From Lepus europaeus (lineage: Eukaryota; Chordata; Mammalia; Lagomorpha; Leporidae), in assembly GCF_033115175.1 (NCBI RefSeq), contig NC_084837.1:23312266-23376265 (forward strand): DNA of 64,000 nucleotides, in the 5' to 3' direction. Below are positions 12,522-23,056 of the stretch, piece after piece. Every line of letters begins with the position of its first letter. Position 1 is the first letter of the stretch. The notes under the pieces were generated by a model. It was given only the letters and a program-made list of their open reading frames with translations, searched no databases and had not been told where the DNA came from. A program made the position numbers and the translations under genes.

Positions 12522-12814
12522 TTTTTCTTAAAGTTTTCTCTATTTGAAAGTCAGAGAGAGAGAGAGAGAGAATCTTCCATCTTCTAGTTTGCTTCTCAAA
12601 TGCCTGTCACAGCCAGGGCTGGGAGAGGCTAAAGCCACGCACTCCATCAGTTTCCCACACACCTGGCAAGAACCCTGGTAATTGGATCACCTTCTGCTGC
12701 CTCCCAGGACGTTAGGAGGAAGCCGGCAGAGAGGCAGAGGCAAGGCTACATCCCAGGCTCTCAGATGTGGGATGCAGGCGTCCCAGGGGGCAGTCTAACC
12801 TCCCGCACCGCTGG
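12522..12814 (-). mobile_element. CSINE2-like with exact duplication
   Basis: TGAAATCTATTTCTT occurs at 12,507-12,521 and 12,815-12,829. Confidence 0.9.
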
Positions 12815-13199
12815 TGAAATCTATTTCTTCCTGTCTCGTGGTAGCCTCAGTAAGGTTTTCGTTTGGACTTGCGCTCTACTCTGTTCCTTTTCCCCTCAGT
12901 TGGATTTCTTGCCACTTTTTGGAGAGACGACTTTATAAAGAATTTGTGGTAGCTTTCAAGAGCCGAGGTCAAGCACGTTCACACTGGACTAACGGGCAGT
13001 GAGGTGGGCACTTCCAGATGAAGCACCTGTCTGATGGCTCCTTGCGGTCGCCAGCTATGTCTACTTCAAGGCAGGCCCCGAGCAGAATTAAGGAGAACTC
13101 AGGAATTTAGACGCTAGAGTTTCTGCTGACATTTCCTAGTGAAAATAAAGGGCACTGGGCACCCTTCCAGGCGTGTTTATGGCTGTGGCTAAGACGGGA

Positions 13200-13610
13200 C
13201 ATGCTTTTAGGGGCTGGTAGCAGGTTCCATGCCCCCGGCTCTACTGCTTAAGCAGTGCTTAGTCTGAGTAGTGGAGTGGCATTGTCTGTTCGGGCAGCGA
13301 CAACAAAAGCACCATAAACTGGGAAGCCTATGAGTAACACAAGTTTATTTCTCACAGTTCTGGAGGCTGGGACATCTAAGATCAAAGCATTGGCCGACAG
13401 AGTGCGGAGGAGGGCCCATGTCAACTCATAGCTGGTGCCTCGTTGTCTTCTCACATAGGGGGAGGGGACAAGTGTGCTCTCTGGGTTCCTTCTGTAAGAG
13501 CACTAATGTCATTCACTAGGGTTCTTGCCCTCTTCATGCTATCACTTTAGGCATCAGGATGTCAAAATGTACATTTTTGGGGAACATAAACATTTAGACC
13601 ATCGCACTAA
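13200..13610 (+). mobile_element. Ancient dispersed mammalian repeat (family not assigned)
   Basis: CATAAACTGGGAAGCCTATG, TTTATTTCTCACAGTTCTGG and ACATTTTTGGGGAACATAAA are hallmarks of a repeat common in human and other placentals. It is diverged but almost full length. Confidence 0.55.
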
Positions 13611-14621
13611 GAAAATGGAAGCAAATAATGACCTCTGGACTGCAGGATCTAGAAGCGAGCTTGGGAAGCAAGGGCCTAGAGGGCTCCCTCTGTGGACTGC
13701 TATAAAGGGACACTATGCAAAAGAGCATTTCCAAATCAGGTATGGGAGCCATGTGACCCAGCTTTTCCAATGCCAACACAATTTCAAATACTGTGCCCCT
13801 CTCCTAGACCACGCATCGCAGGCCACCTGGGCTACCATCTTAATTTTATGGGCAAAGAAACAGGATAAATAATTTTCCATACATCATACACATAAATAGT
13901 GCGAGCTGGAATGTTAAATGATCATTCTTGACTGTTTTTCTAACCAATCCCCAGGACAAAAACTGAAGTCTAAATCTGGATCTTTCTCACTGCATACACT
14001 GAATCTGCTCTCTGTGAGCTGCACCAGTAAGATGATCTGAGGTTAGAAAGGAAGCTTCACACGAGCTAACACCCCCTGAGTATGACAGCCAGCAAGACTG
14101 TATTTCACTTAAACTGAGGATCATCCCAGTAACCAATTTTAGGATGAAGTAAGAAGCCACTAACAAGACATTTGGGTGTGTGAACTTTGTATTAGTTAGA
14201 AAACTTGATGCAAATTGCATTTTAAAACATTGAGTCAAATAATACACAGAAGGAAGAAAGGAAAACTTTGAAGTGGAAAATTGGACAATGTATATCCTGG
14301 GAGATTCATCAAAGTACAGTAATTTTTTTAATATAACTCAATACCACATTTACAAATTTTAGCCTCTTATATTGATTATTTCCTACATCATTTACAAGTA
14401 TCGGCAAGAAGTTTGTAATTGCCTGTAATATGTCATATCCTTAAGCTAATTTAAGTAATGATTGTCTTATTTACAAATAATATATGTCACTGTAGCTTTA
14501 TATATAAAGCATTACTCATATTTCTGCTTATTTCCAACACACAAGTGACTAGAAGCTCAACTAGTAGGTCAGGGTTTGGACAATTTAAGGTTCTCAATAG
14601 CATCTGTCAAATTAATTTTCA
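13611..14621. other. Non-repeat AT-rich stretch
   Basis: No gene or named repeat recognised. Confidence 0.35.
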
Positions 14622-14878
14622 GAGTTCCACATCAGAGTATCTGGGTTTGAGTCCCAATCTGGCTCCTGCCCATAGCCTCCTGCCGGTGCACACGCTGGGA
14701 GGCAGCAGGTAATGGCTAATGTCCTTGGGTCCCTGCCACCAACGAGGCAGACCTGGACCACATCCTGTAGCTCCTGGCTTCAGCCCTGGCTCAGCCCCTG
14801 CCGTTGCAGGCACTTGGAGAGTGAACTAGCAGATGGGAGTTCTCGCTCTGTCTCCTTCCTTGTCAAATTTAAAAAAGA
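14622..14878 (+). mobile_element. CSINE2-like
   Basis: CTGGGTTTGAGTCCCAATCT marks the B-box region. It ends in TTGTCAAATTTAAAAAA. Confidence 0.8.
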
Positions 14879-15181
14879 GGCGTTAGTACTGGCCCTACCA
14901 CAAACAAGAGTTTTTATCTTAAATAAAACAAAACTTCAACAAGTCTTAACTTGTTCATCTGTAAAATAAATTGGATAATCTTGAAGAACCTTTCCAATTT
15001 AAGAACTAGGCAACTTGTAGTTACAAAAAATAACGCACAGCACCATCTAGAGGTAAAACGAAATACTTCTATACATTTTTCACTCAAGGATTCTTCAGTC
15101 TTACAACCAAAATAGGAAATCAATACGTTTTATTGGGGAGGGAGATTTAATATATGTATTTTTATTCTTTAAATTTTTAAT

Positions 15182-15515
15182 TTTTTTTGACAGGCAGAGT
15201 GGACAGTGAGAGAGAGACAGAGAGAAAGGTCTTCCTTTTTGCCGTTGGTTCACCCTCCAATGGCCGCTGCGGCCGGCTCGCTGCGGCTGGCGCACCACGC
15301 TGTTCAGATGGCAGGAGCCAGGTGCTTCTCCTGGTCTCCCATGGGGTGCAGGGCCCAAGCACTTGGGCCATCCTCTACTGCACTCCCTGGCCACAGCAGA
15401 GAGCTGGCCTGGAAGAAGGGCAACCGGGACAGGATCGGTGCCCTGACCGGGACTAGAACCCAGTGTGCCAGCGCCGCAAGGCGGAGGATTAGCCTAGTGA
15501 GCCACGGCGCTGGCC
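15182..15515 (-). mobile_element. CSINE, young
   Basis: Duplication TAAATTTTTAAT at 15,170-15,181 and 15,516-15,527. The body has the young head form ending GAGCCACGGCGCTGGCC. Confidence 0.9.
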
Positions 15516-15582
15516 TAAATTTTTAATATTTTTGAATTTTAATTAATTTTTAACAGTATCAATGTGACTTGTAGATACAATT

Positions 15583-15911
15583 TTTTTAAAAAAGATTTAT
15601 TTATTTGTGTGAAAGACAGAGTTACAGTGAGAGGTAGAGACAGAGAGAGAGGTCTTCCATCTGCTGGTTTACTCCTCAGATTACCACAACAGCCGGAGCT
15701 GCGCCCATCCAAAGCCAGGAGCCAGGTGCTTCTTCCTGGTCTTCTCATGAGGGTGCAGGGCCCAAGGACTTGGGCCATCTTCCATTGCTTTCCCAGGCCG
15801 TAGCAAAGAGCTGGATTGGAAGAGGAGCAGCCGGGACTAGAACCGACGCCCATATGGGATGCCAGCGCTTCAGGCCAGGGCATTAACCCGCTGCGCCACA
15901 GCGCTAGACCC
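15583..15911 (-). mobile_element. CSINE, full-length
   Basis: Exact duplication GTAGATACAATT at 15,571-15,582 and 15,912-15,923. Confidence 0.92.
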
Positions 15912-15939
15912 GTAGATACAATTCTAAGAACATAATGAT

Positions 15940-16035
15940 ATTCCCTTCCTCCCTCTCCCCCTTCCTCCCTCCCATTCCCTTCTCTCCCTCCCAGCCTTCT
16001 TCCCTCTTTACCTCTTTCTGTCCCTTTTTTTAGTT
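15940..16035 (-). repeat. Pyrimidine-rich tract
   Basis: CCCTTCCTCCCTCTCCCCCT-type sequence over 90 bp. It creates a long antisense purine-rich ORF that is not a gene. Confidence 0.7.
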
Positions 16036-16241
16036 TTTGAGATAACATATTTCAAACTCACATTACAGTAAAAAGGCTTAATACTTCATTTAATAAGAAG
16101 TTCAACAAGTAAAAAGCAAAAAGACCCTAGTTTAGGGGAATATGGACAGCGGCTATAAACAATAATTGAATGGATAATGAACATTTCACTCATATAAAAT
16201 AAATTTTAAAGTACTCACAGATCATTAAAACTATACTAGTA

Positions 16242-16541
16242 GGGGCCAGCGCCATGGTGTAGTGGGTAAAGCCATGGCATCCAGTGCCTGCATCCCATAT
16301 GGGTACCAGCATGAGTCCCAGATGCTCCACTTCCAATCTAGCTTATATGGGCCCATATGGCTGCTTCACTTCTGATCCAGCTTCCTGCTAATGCACCTGG
16401 GAAAGCAGTGGAGGATGGTCCAAGTGCTTGGACCTCTATACTCATTTGGGAGACCTAGGAGAAGTTCCTGGCTCCCAGCTTCAACCTGGGTCAGCTCCAA
16501 CCATTGCAGCCATTTGGGGAGTGAACTAGTGGATGGAAGAT

Positions 16542-16588
<47 letters not shown>

Positions 16589-16626
16589 AACTTTGCCTTT
16601 CAAATAAAATAAATCTTTTTTAAAAA
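16242..16626 (+). mobile_element. CSINE with internal duplication
   Basis: The CCACTTCCAATCTAGCTT and CTTCACTTCTGATCCAGCTT segments repeat in tandem, making it longer than its relatives. It includes (CT)n(GT)n at 16,540-16,590. Confidence 0.85.
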
Positions 16627-16663
16627 TGGTAGTGTATCAATATATTTTATATTTGAAAAAATT

Positions 16664-16994
16664 GGGGCGGCGCTGTGGAGTAGCAGGTAAAGCCATTGGC
16701 CTACAATGCCAGTATCCCATATGGGTGCCGGCTTGAGTCCTGGCTGCTCCATTTCCAATCCCGCTCTCTGCTATGGCCTGGGAAAGCAGTAGAAGATGGC
16801 CCAAGTCCTTGTGCACCTGTACCCGTGTGGGAGACCTGGAAGAAGTTCCTGGTTCAAGGCTTTGGATCAGTGCAGCTCTGGCTGTTGCAGCCATCTGGGG
16901 AGTGAACCAGTGGATGGAAGACCTCTCTCTCTCTCTGCCTCTAACTCTGCAACTCAGCCCTTCAAATAAATAAATAAATAAATAGTCTTTAAAA
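16664..16994 (+). mobile_element. CSINE, full-length
   Basis: Head GGGGCGGCGCTGTGGAGTAG; tail of repeated AAAT ending TAGTCTTTAAAA. Confidence 0.88.
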
Positions 16995-18590
16995 GAAGAC
17001 ATAGTAACTAAAAGCAACAAGGAAAAAACCTTGAAAAATAAAAATTTAAAAGAATTGCCACCATATGGGAAAAAATTTTCAATAAATCTGTCACAGTAGC
17101 TGCAAGAATTCTTGATTCTTATATGAATCTAGATCATTTTTTTCCAACCATGACTTTTTAGGGGATCAACCACTTTCTCTGGCATCTTTAAGAAAATAAG
17201 CATCACCACCTTAGATCCGGCAGTGAGGAACCACAGGTGTCACACTTGCCTAAGACTGCGACGTGGTGGACATTCAGCATTTATTGGGCATCTTTGATGC
17301 TTTCTTCACCCTTGGGGCTTTGTGCACCTGGTGGAAGCAGTCACAGAAACAGTTCCTCCACACCTGGGTGCCCACGGTTGCTCCCGGGCTTCAGCTGCAG
17401 GGAAACAATGCCCTAACTGAAGCGTGGTCAGCAACAGAAGATTCCAGGCGGGGCACCTGAATCAACTTGGACTTGGAGAAATGCCCGACCTACGCGGTCT
17501 TTGCAGCAGCTTTGTTCATACACCTATGTTCCTGACAGCCTCCCTCTCCTTCTAACCCCTTCTAGAACTGTACTGTTTCAATCTGTAGTTTCTAGATTGT
17601 TCTGTGCTCTTCAGCTTCACCGTGTTTCGCTTTCTGATTAGACTGTAAACTCTCCAGGTGCAACTGCCTCTTGTGGTTGCCTTGGACCTGGCTCCCCACC
17701 CCCAGCTGTGCAGTGCTGTCAACATTTATGCAGGCCATCTGCGTGGCAGTGCCTTTCTGGGAACTAGGAAGATCCACTTCCTCTGGCAAAGGGGACTGTG
17801 CCGGTAAAACGGAGCTCAGGCAAACAAGCACTCGATAATCGTATGACAAAGTTCACCAACAGTGTTGCCTCAGACCGGAGTTTGCTCCTGAGTGATGCAA
17901 CTTAGATTCAAAAGAAAAACAACACAATCTCTTCTGAAAATTTCTAAAATTTGTATGATCTCCAGCTTCCAATTCATATTTGGGAACAGATTCTCTTTGG
18001 GGAATTACATAATCATAACTTGTTTCTAACAGGGAAGGAAGAAATAACTACATTTTTTCCTTTTTATTCAGAAATTTTTCAAACATCTAGAAAAGTTGAA
18101 AGAACAATGAGCACCCTTAAACATACAATCTACATTTAACTATTATCAACATTCTCCTTTATTGTTCTTATTTTTCGTTCTTTTTTCATTTCTGTACCAT
18201 TAAAAGTAAATGGCTAATAAAACATATAAGAATAATAAAGAAAACAATAGAAAAATTTTAAAAGATAAAAGTAAATGGTTGACGTCAGGACACAGTCCCT
18301 AAAGACTTCCTTGAACAGCACTCAAGGACAAAGATAGTCTCCCTTATTACCCCAAGGCCATTGTCACCTGTAATAAAAAAGTTTTTAAATGCTCTAATTA
18401 CTAGTATGCAGCTCCAATCCAAATTCTGTAATTCTCTCAGGGACGTCCTTCATAGCTGTGATGAAAAACAGCAACAACTCGGGACCTAATCAAAATGCAC
18501 ACATCACAGAGGGTTGTGTTGTCTCTGAAGCTCTCGTTGGTTGGGCATTTAGTATTTGTCCCAAGTTACACAGGCCATGCTTATTTTCAC
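16995..18590. other. SINE-free stretch
   Basis: No coding exon recognised. 17,580-17,660 faintly resembles an L2 end. A 53-bp spacer between two TAAAAGTAAATGG copies is at 18,201-18,278. Confidence 0.35.
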
Positions 18591-18607
18591 AAGAATGTAT
18601 TTTTTAA

Positions 18608-18922
18608 AGATCTATTTATTTGAAAGTCAGAGTTACACAGAGAGAGGAGAGGCAGAGAGAGAGAGAGAGAGGTCTTCCATCTGCTGGTTCACTCTCCAGA
18701 TGGCTGCAACGGCCGGAACTGTGCCGATCCGAAGCCAGGAGATTCCTCCCGGTCTCCCACATGGGTGCAGGGGCCCAAGGACTTGGGCCATCCTCTGCTG
18801 CTTTCCTGGACCATAGCAGAGAGCTGGACAGGAAGTGGAGCAGCCGGGTCTTGAACTGGCGCCCATATGGGATGCTAGCACTTCAGGCCAGGGCGTTAAC
18901 CCACTGCACCACAGCACTGGCC
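18608..18922 (-). mobile_element. CSINE, older, carrying a younger SINE at its right end
   Basis: Its own duplication, AAGAATGTATTTTTAAA, is at 18,591-18,607 and displaced to 19,299-19,315 by the later insertion. Confidence 0.9.
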
Positions 18923-18929
18923 CCCCAAG

Positions 18930-18932
<3 letters not shown>

Positions 18933-18973
<41 letters not shown>

Positions 18974-19294
18974 GGCAGAGTGGACAGTGAGAGAGAGACA
19001 GAGAGAAAGGTCTTCCTTTGCCGTTGGTTCACCCTCCAATGGCCGCTGCGGTTGGAGCGCTGCAACCTGCGCACCGCGCTGATCCGATGGCAAAAGCCAG
19101 GTGCTTCTCCTGGTCTCCCATGGGGTGCAGGGCCCAAGCACTTGGGCCACCCTCCACTGCACTCCCTGGCCACAGCAGAGAGCTGGCCTGGAAGAGGGGC
19201 AACCGGGACAGAATCCGGTGCCCCAACCGGGACTAGAATCTGGTGTGCCGGCGCGGCAAGGCGGAGGATTAGCCTAGTGAGCCACGGCGCCGGC
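18933..19294 (-). mobile_element. CSINE, young, with 39-nt homopolymer tail
   Basis: Duplication CCCCAAGAAT at 18,923-18,932 and 19,295-19,304. A pure T run at 18,932-18,970 (A-tail on the - strand) argues for a recent event. Confidence 0.92.
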
Positions 19295-19315
19295 CCCCAA
19301 GAATGTATTTTTAAA

Positions 19316-19650
19316 AATACTCGTTTTCATTTCATTAGAGAGGCAGAGAGAAAGATAAAGAGAGATTCTTCTATCCACAGGTTTTATTCCCCAAATGCCT
19401 ACAAGAGCTAGGACTGGGCAGGCTGAAACCAGAAGCTTGGGACTCAATCCCATCTCCCACGTGGGTGGCAGGGACTGAACGACTTGCGACTTGTGTACAC
19501 AATGAATGCACGCCCCCTCCCAGGGTGTGCATTAGCAGGAAGTTGAATCAGAAGTGGAGGAGCCTGCTCTCCGGCCAAACACTCCAATATGGGATATGGC
19601 TGTTCCAAGTGGAGACTTAACCTACCTTTACCCCCTGCTGTGCCAAGCGC
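19316..19650 (-). mobile_element. CSINE2-like, diverged
   Basis: CATTAGAGAGGCAGAGAGAA at left and CCAAGTGGAGACTTAACCTA at right. Confidence 0.75.
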
Positions 19651-20081
19651 TCTCCTCCACAGGGAGATCTGAGATAAGTTTTGGTTGCTGGGTGGAGTGG
19701 TGACAAAGGACTTCCCTCTGAACACCCTGGTGTTCGCAGTCACAGAACAGGGCACGGAGCTGTGCTCTGCCATCTAGCGGGAACACCACAGCACAAACGC
19801 GATGCTGAAGAACCAGCTCGTGGTAGTCTACACCGCGGGAGCCACTCGTGCACACTGCCCGGCTTTTCTGGGCACTGCAGTGACAGTCTGCGGAGTCCAG
19901 CAGGAGTCATCCCTGCGACACCTGCTAGGGAGAGCAGTGATGAGGTGTACCTGCTTCTCACGGTCAGAGGACCGTCTCCGGAAGGAAAGACGTCTGAGGA
20001 TAAGGATTTTTACCAGGACTGTTGCGATTTCTGATGTGTAAGTGAAGAGTTTCAAGTGATCCAGTTTCCATTTTAAATTTT
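19651..20081. other. Non-repeat stretch
   Basis: Mixed composition with overlapping short ORFs on both strands. I recognise no protein family. Confidence 0.35.
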
Positions 20082-20099
20082 AACTACAGCAATCTTTTT

Positions 20100-20444
20100 T
20101 AAAGAAGACTGATTTATTTATTTGAAAGGCAGAGCTGGAGAGAGAGAGAGAGAGGGAGAGAGAGAGAGAGAGAGAGGGAGAGAGAGGTCTTCCATCCGCT
20201 GGTTTACTCCCCAGATGGCCACAACGGCCGGAGCTGCAACCATCCAAAGCCAGGAGCCAGGAGCTACTTCCGGGTCTCCCACGTGGGTGCAGGGGCCCAA
20301 GGACTTGAGCCATCTTCTACTGCTTTTCCAGGCCACATCAGAGAGCTGGATGGGAAGTGGAACAGCTGGTACTTGAACCAACACCCATATGGGATGCAGC
20401 ACTGCAGGCGGCAGCCCCACCCACTACACCACAGCGCCAGCCCC
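20100..20444 (-). mobile_element. CSINE with exact 18-bp duplication; partner of a SINE dimer
   Basis: AACTACAGCAATCTTTTT is present at 20,082-20,099 and 20,445-20,462. Long GA runs occur at 20,130-20,188. The junction of this SINE, the spacer and the next SINE recurs inverted at 37.2-37.6 kb. Confidence 0.92.
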
Positions 20445-20462
20445 AACTACAGCAATCTTTTT

Positions 20463-20769
20463 AAAGGTTTATTTATTTTTTTTATTTGAAAGGCAGACTG
20501 ACAGAGAGAGACATCTTCCATGTGCTGGTTTACTCCTCAAATAGCTGTAACAGTCAGGGCTGGGCCAAGTTGAAGTCAGGAGCCAGGACCTCTGTTCTCC
20601 CACACTGGGGACAGGGATCAAGTGCTTGTGCTGTCGTCAGCTGCCTCCCAGGGTGTGCATTAGCAAGGAGCTAGATTGGAAGCAGAGGCAGGACTGAATT
20701 CCAGGTGCTTTGAAATGGGATGCGAGCATTCCAAGTTGCAGCTTAACCTTCTGCACTGTAAGACCCATT
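20463..20769 (-). mobile_element. CSINE2-like; upstream partner of the SINE dimer
   Basis: It ends near AAGACCCATTC. Diagnostic AACCAGCACATGGAAGAT (on the - strand) is shared with the copy at 37.2 kb. Confidence 0.82.
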
Positions 20770-20799
20770 CCAAGAAAAACAGGGAAGAGTTCCCAGCCA

Positions 20800-21133
20800 G
20801 GGGCCAGCATTGTGGCTTCGTGGGAAAAAGCTGCCACCTGCAACACTGGCAATCCATATGGGTGCTGGTTTGAGACCTGGATGCTCCATTTCCCAACAAG
20901 CTCTCTGCTATGGCATGGGAAAGCAGCAGAAGATGGTCCAAGTCCTTGGGCCCCTGCACCCACGTGGAAGACCCAGAAGCAGCTCCTGGCTCCTGGCTTT
21001 GGCCTGGCTCAGCCCCTGCCATTGCAGCCATTTGGGGAGTGAACCAGTGGATGGAAGATCTCCCTCTGTCTCTCCCTTTCTCTCTATGTAACTCTGCCTT
21101 TCAAAAAAATAAAATAATGTTAAATAAATAAAG
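20800..21133 (+). mobile_element. CSINE, full-length
   Basis: Head GGGGCCAGCATTGTGGCTTC; tail TTTCAAAAAAATAAAATAA and a second AAATAAATAAAG. Confidence 0.87.
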
Positions 21134-21370
21134 AGTTCTCATCCGCTGGTTCATCTCCCAAATGTCTAGAATGGCCAGAGCCAGAGCCAGGAGCCAAGGA
21201 CACAATCCAGGTCTTCCACAAGAGTGGCTGAAACCCACTTATTGAGCCATCATCACTGCCTCCCAGTGAACACATTAGCAGGAAGCTGGAGCCAGGAGCC
21301 AGAGGAGGAGCTGAGCCCAAGATCTGCGACGTGGGGCACGGGTGTCTTAACTGCTGGCCTGAACGCCTGA
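21134..21370 (-). mobile_element. CSINE2-like lacking its own tail
   Basis: It starts abruptly at GTTCTCATCCGCTGGTTCAT next to the tail of the preceding + SINE and ends near TAACTGCTGGCCTGAACGCC. Confidence 0.75.
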
Positions 21371-21579
21371 CAGATGCAATGATCTTCTAGAGAAAAGAAC
21401 TGTGCTGCCTTCCGGTTCACAGCTGAATCTCTAAATAAGCAATTGTCCAAGTCAACTCGCAGCTCCTGTAGTGAGCAAGGAGTCACTCACCTTGCTCAGA
21501 CTTACAACTGCTTGCATGACACCTTTCAAATTCTTAAAAATTACACATTTTAGTCATATTTTAGATTTTAGCAAAGTGT

Positions 21580-21900
21580 TTTTTAAATTATTTATTTATT
21601 TATTTGAAAGGCAGTTACAGAGGGGTGGGGAGACAGAAAGAGAAAGAGATCTTCCAATCTGCTGGTTCGCTTCCCAAATGGCTGCTGGGCCAGGCTGAAA
21701 CCAGGAACCAGGAGCTTCTTCTGGGTCTCCCACGAGGGTGGCAGGGGCCCAAGCACTTGGGTCATCTTTCTCTGCTTTCTCAGGCGCATTAGTAGGGAGC
21801 TTGATCAGAAGTGGAGCAGCTGGGATTCAAATCGGTGCCCAAATGGAATGCCAGCATCACAGGCAGCAGCTTTTCTCACTACACCATGACGCCAGCACCA
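21580..21900 (-). mobile_element. CSINE, full-length
   Basis: TTTAAATTATTTATTTATTT at left; CACCATGACGCCAGCACC at right. Confidence 0.87.
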
Positions 21901-22162
21901 TTTCTGATTCTTTATAAGGAAAAATAACGTGAGCCTGAATTTGAAGAAATTCCTGCCAGTGCCTTCCCCAAGCCAGCACACAACTATCTACAAGAGCAAT
22001 TTTCAGTCACTTTGTGTTACCAATTTTCATGAAGTTGCTAGTATCGATAAAGATGGAAAGTTTTAGTTATTTTTTTAACCCTCTCACATCATACACTGAA
22101 TTCTAGAGGTCTGGGTTTTAGCAATCCTTCCAGATGAATCTGATGCTTGTTTGAGAACTGGG

Positions 22163-22466
22163 CAGTCTTCGCCACAGCATTTAAGACATCTGCAGCCCAT
22201 ATTGGAGCGCCTGGGTCTGAGTCCTGGCTCTGCTCCTGACTCCAGCTTCTTGCTATTGCACGCACAGGGAGGCAGCAGGTGATGGCCCCAGTAGTTGAGT
22301 TCTTGCCACTTGTGTGGGAGATTCAGATTGAGTTTCTGGGTCCTGGCTTTGCTGTGGTCTTGCCCTAGCTGTAGTGAGCATTTGGGGGAGTGCACCTGCT
22401 CTCTGTCTCTCTGCCTTCCTCTCTCTGCCTTTCAAATAAAGTAAATCAATAAATAGTTTTTAAAAT
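22163..22466 (+). mobile_element. CSINE2-like
   Basis: GCGCCTGGGTCTGAGTCCTG B-box region; tail TTTCAAATAAAGTAAATCAA. Confidence 0.8.
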
Positions 22467-22957
22467 GAATCATTAAAAAGTTGAAGACCTACTGAACTAG
22501 GACGTGTTAGTATATCTATTAGTGGACATGAATATGATGGAGGCAGGACATCTCTAAGGAAATTTTGCAGGAAGATGGGCAAAGAAGATAAAACAACTTC
22601 AAATCAATAGAACTCCTGGGGCACACAAAAATAGGCCACTTGAGCCTCAGATGTGACATGTACAGGCTGCTTTCACAGGTACATTTCACCCTTTGTGCTA
22701 TGACCACGGCAAAGAAGCACAAAGGACAGAACAAAAGAAAAAGGAACACCTATCTTCTTTCCTTTAAAAAATGTTTAATAATTTATATAGCAAGTGGCTA
22801 TTTGATGTTCACTCTTGTCTTTGCATCTCTCCTTTCTCTGAGCTATAATTATGGATTGGGTATGAAGACGGAGGAAGAATCACCCAGGGAGCTTTTTCCA
22901 TCTTCTCCCCAAGGATGTGTTGCTATGGGAATGTGGGTTCACGGGGACATATGAGGA

Positions 22958-23056
22958 AGCTTCAAAAAGTTCAGGAGAAATGGAATTAAAAGATAAGTTG
23001 ATCTTGAAATCTATATAGTTCTTTTCGTAATGCTCATTTTCCAGAACCTTGGAAGC
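22958..23056. mobile_element. Short palindromic (MITE-like) element, copy 1
   Basis: Left arm CTTCAAAAAGTTCAGGAGAA and right arm CATTTTCCAGAACCTTGGAAG are imperfect inverted repeats. The interior GGAATTAAAAGATAAG is shared with copy 2 near 53.7-54.0 kb. Mariner-type origin is a guess. Confidence 0.6.

Noticed and set aside
15539-16048. 169-aa antisense ORF
   Set aside because: It consists of a CSINE plus a purine-rich simple tract.
18620-19411. 263-aa ORF
   Set aside because: It runs through two CSINEs including the 39-T tail (a poly-Phe run), so it is repeat-borne.
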